DNA from: Cladopsammia gracilis
Lineage: Eukaryota; Cnidaria; Anthozoa; Scleractinia; Dendrophylliidae
Reading direction: 5' to 3'
NCBI GenBank assembly: GCA_022457155.1
Contig: JAJGOT010000138.1
Span: 462,501-526,500, forward strand
DNA: 64,000 bases
A model generated the notes under the pieces. That model did no database searches, was not told where the DNA came from, and worked only from the letters and a program-made list of their open reading frames with translations. This document shows positions 62,679 to 64,000 of the stretch, in pieces. Within the stretch, counting starts at the first letter, position 1. Each line of letters starts with the position of its first letter. Position numbers and translations under genes: made by a program.

Positions 62679-64000
62679 AATTCCCCAAGTACGCCCCCTG
62701 ACACAAATGAAAAACAATTCGCTTTTTGGCATGGAGAGAAGTTTATTAAGGATACGAACAAAAAGTAAACAACAGCCAACGATATGCCTAATAAACCTCT
62801 CTGCCACCCTTTGACATTAATTAAAATCACCCAGGGAGGGTGGGTGGGTGGGAAGACGAAAACGAAACAGTGCGATACAAAACTAGTCTGGTACGCTCGA
62901 AATGAAAACTGACCCGAACTGAAAAATGAAACTCCTGTCACCTGATACTAAAGGATGTATGTTGCGCAATTAATCCCTTTGAACACGTGCTTGTCCAAAG
63001 GGGGTAAATTCCCCAACTACGCCCCCTGACACAAATGAAAAACAATTCGCTTTTTGGCACGGAGAGAAGTTTATTAAGGATACGAACAAAAAGTAAACAA
63101 CAGCCAACGATATGCCTAATAAACCTCTCTGCCACCAAACAGAACGCCCTAAAAACGAACTGTGCACGGAACAACTACGAAGTACTAGTGTACTTCCAAT
63201 CCTTTCTCAATGCAGATAATGCTAAGAAATCTTGACTAAAAAGGAAACAAACAAGCAAAACGGTCAATTAGAAAGGACTGTCTAACTGGAAGAAAGTAAA
63301 TGGCACAGAAACTGCAATAAGTTGATCACGTTGAACACGGTGTAGGAATTGTTCTTTGGCACGTGAGGACACATTCCAGCGCGAAGGCACGTCAGCTTCA
63401 CTGTTCAACACACCAGGAAGATGAACCGCTCTAATCTCGAACTCGTGTGTTGCCGCCAGGAAACAGACTTCTCGAAGACAAGAATTAAGAAAGGCATTCC
63501 GACATCGTCCCGAGCTCAACACAGTGACTGCGACTTCGTTGTCACACCGAACAGTCAAACGAAGGCCGCGCCAAAGATGACTTCACAGTTTAAGAGTAAC
63601 AACAATGGTCAAAAGTTCCAAGGAGTTAATGTCAAGATGCTGGATTGAGATGAACTCTGCGAACTCCGCATGAAAATAATAACGCGCACAAAGGCCTCCA
63701 CAAACGGTAAGACAAGCGTCAGTGGTAAGCACCTCTCCAGGAGACGACCAGTTGTTTACGGACACACCGTTGTAGACACGCAAAAACCTGCACCACCACT
63801 TAATGTCTTGACGAAGTTCAGAATTAAGATTAATATGATGATGATTAAATTTTACCGACCGTAACAAACGAAGAATCCGCGCAATGAAGACTCGACTTTG
63901 GCGGACACACTTCGATACAAATACCAACTTGCCTACTAGCGACTGGAGGGATGATTTCGTTGTTGTACGTGTATGTAACCATGTGTGTAACAAACTCTCA
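62679..64000 (-). mobile_element. Ngaro-type retroelement, copy D, recombinase-less, cut by window end
   Basis: Two 130-bp B repeats (62679-62808 and 63007-63136) start AATTCCCCAA and contain GCCCCCTGACACAAATG; they bracket a 198-bp A2 candidate. RT-RNase H starts only 130 bp to the right, so there is no recombinase gene between. The A1 repeat and gag lie beyond the window. Confidence 0.85.
63268..63993 (-). pseudogene. Ngaro D RT C-terminus and RNase H
   Basis: Frames 63583-63993 (SSLQSLVGKLVFVSKCVRQS and TTDACLTVCGGLCARYYF) and 63268-63558 (RCDNEVAVTVLSS and HLPGVLNSEADVPSRW). Similar to copies A-C. The RNase H is interrupted by a frameshift near 63575. Confidence 0.88.

Overview
The window is animal nuclear DNA, most likely from a cnidarian and probably an anthozoan or coral. 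This is inferred from content: Ty3/gypsy elements, Ngaro-type tyrosine-recombinase retroelements, a Penelope-like element, tRNA-Glu-derived SINEs, an alpha-kinase exon, and coding families I associate with coral genomes. No database was consulted. Nearly every coding stretch is mobile-element or mobile-element-like sequence, mostly broken by stops and frameshifts. Only two or three loci look like possible host genes.

Layout, left to right. 1-1880: 5'-truncated L1/Tx1-like LINE (minus). 1890-6551: decayed Ty3/gypsy element (minus) whose gag carries a 267-bp MITE (5906-6172, TSD TAA). 6760-17268: a large minus-strand DDE-transposase-like gene split by two DNA transposons. One is a 4.1-kb coding-free element (7239-11344, TSD CATTTG). 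The other is a 3.1-kb element (11633-14731, 427-bp TIRs, TSD CAA) whose only gene encodes a FEN1/XPG-like nuclease. Conceptual removal of each rejoins the host reading frame. 17598-30033: gypsy element 1 (minus, no integrase), split by a complete gypsy element 2 (plus, 19810-27629, TSD TTTA). Both carry a MYND zinc finger between the gag zinc knuckle and the protease. A 450-bp block with the coiled-coil first exon lies on both sides of this nest.

31957-33300: truncated gypsy pol. 33382-35563: exons of an SF3-helicase-like gene. 36230-41988: Ngaro copy A, next to a Crypton/DUF3504-like ORF (41990-42636). 44219-51314: alpha-kinase gene (plus) with one in-frame stop. Its intron holds a head-to-head Penelope pair (11-bp TSD), itself interrupted by Ngaro copy B. 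52399-59330: six-exon integrase-core gene (minus) disrupted by Ngaro copy C. 60510-62030: RPA-like OB-fold gene with an internal 273-bp tandem duplication. 62679-64000: Ngaro copy D, lacking its recombinase and running off the window.

The region works as a nested-transposon archive rather than a pathway. Preserved TSDs, TIRs, LTRs and restorable reading frames give an insertion order. The best candidates for something undescribed are the TIR transposon encoding only a FEN/XPG-like nuclease, the RAG1/Transib-like gene it entered, and the MYND-carrying gypsy lineage.
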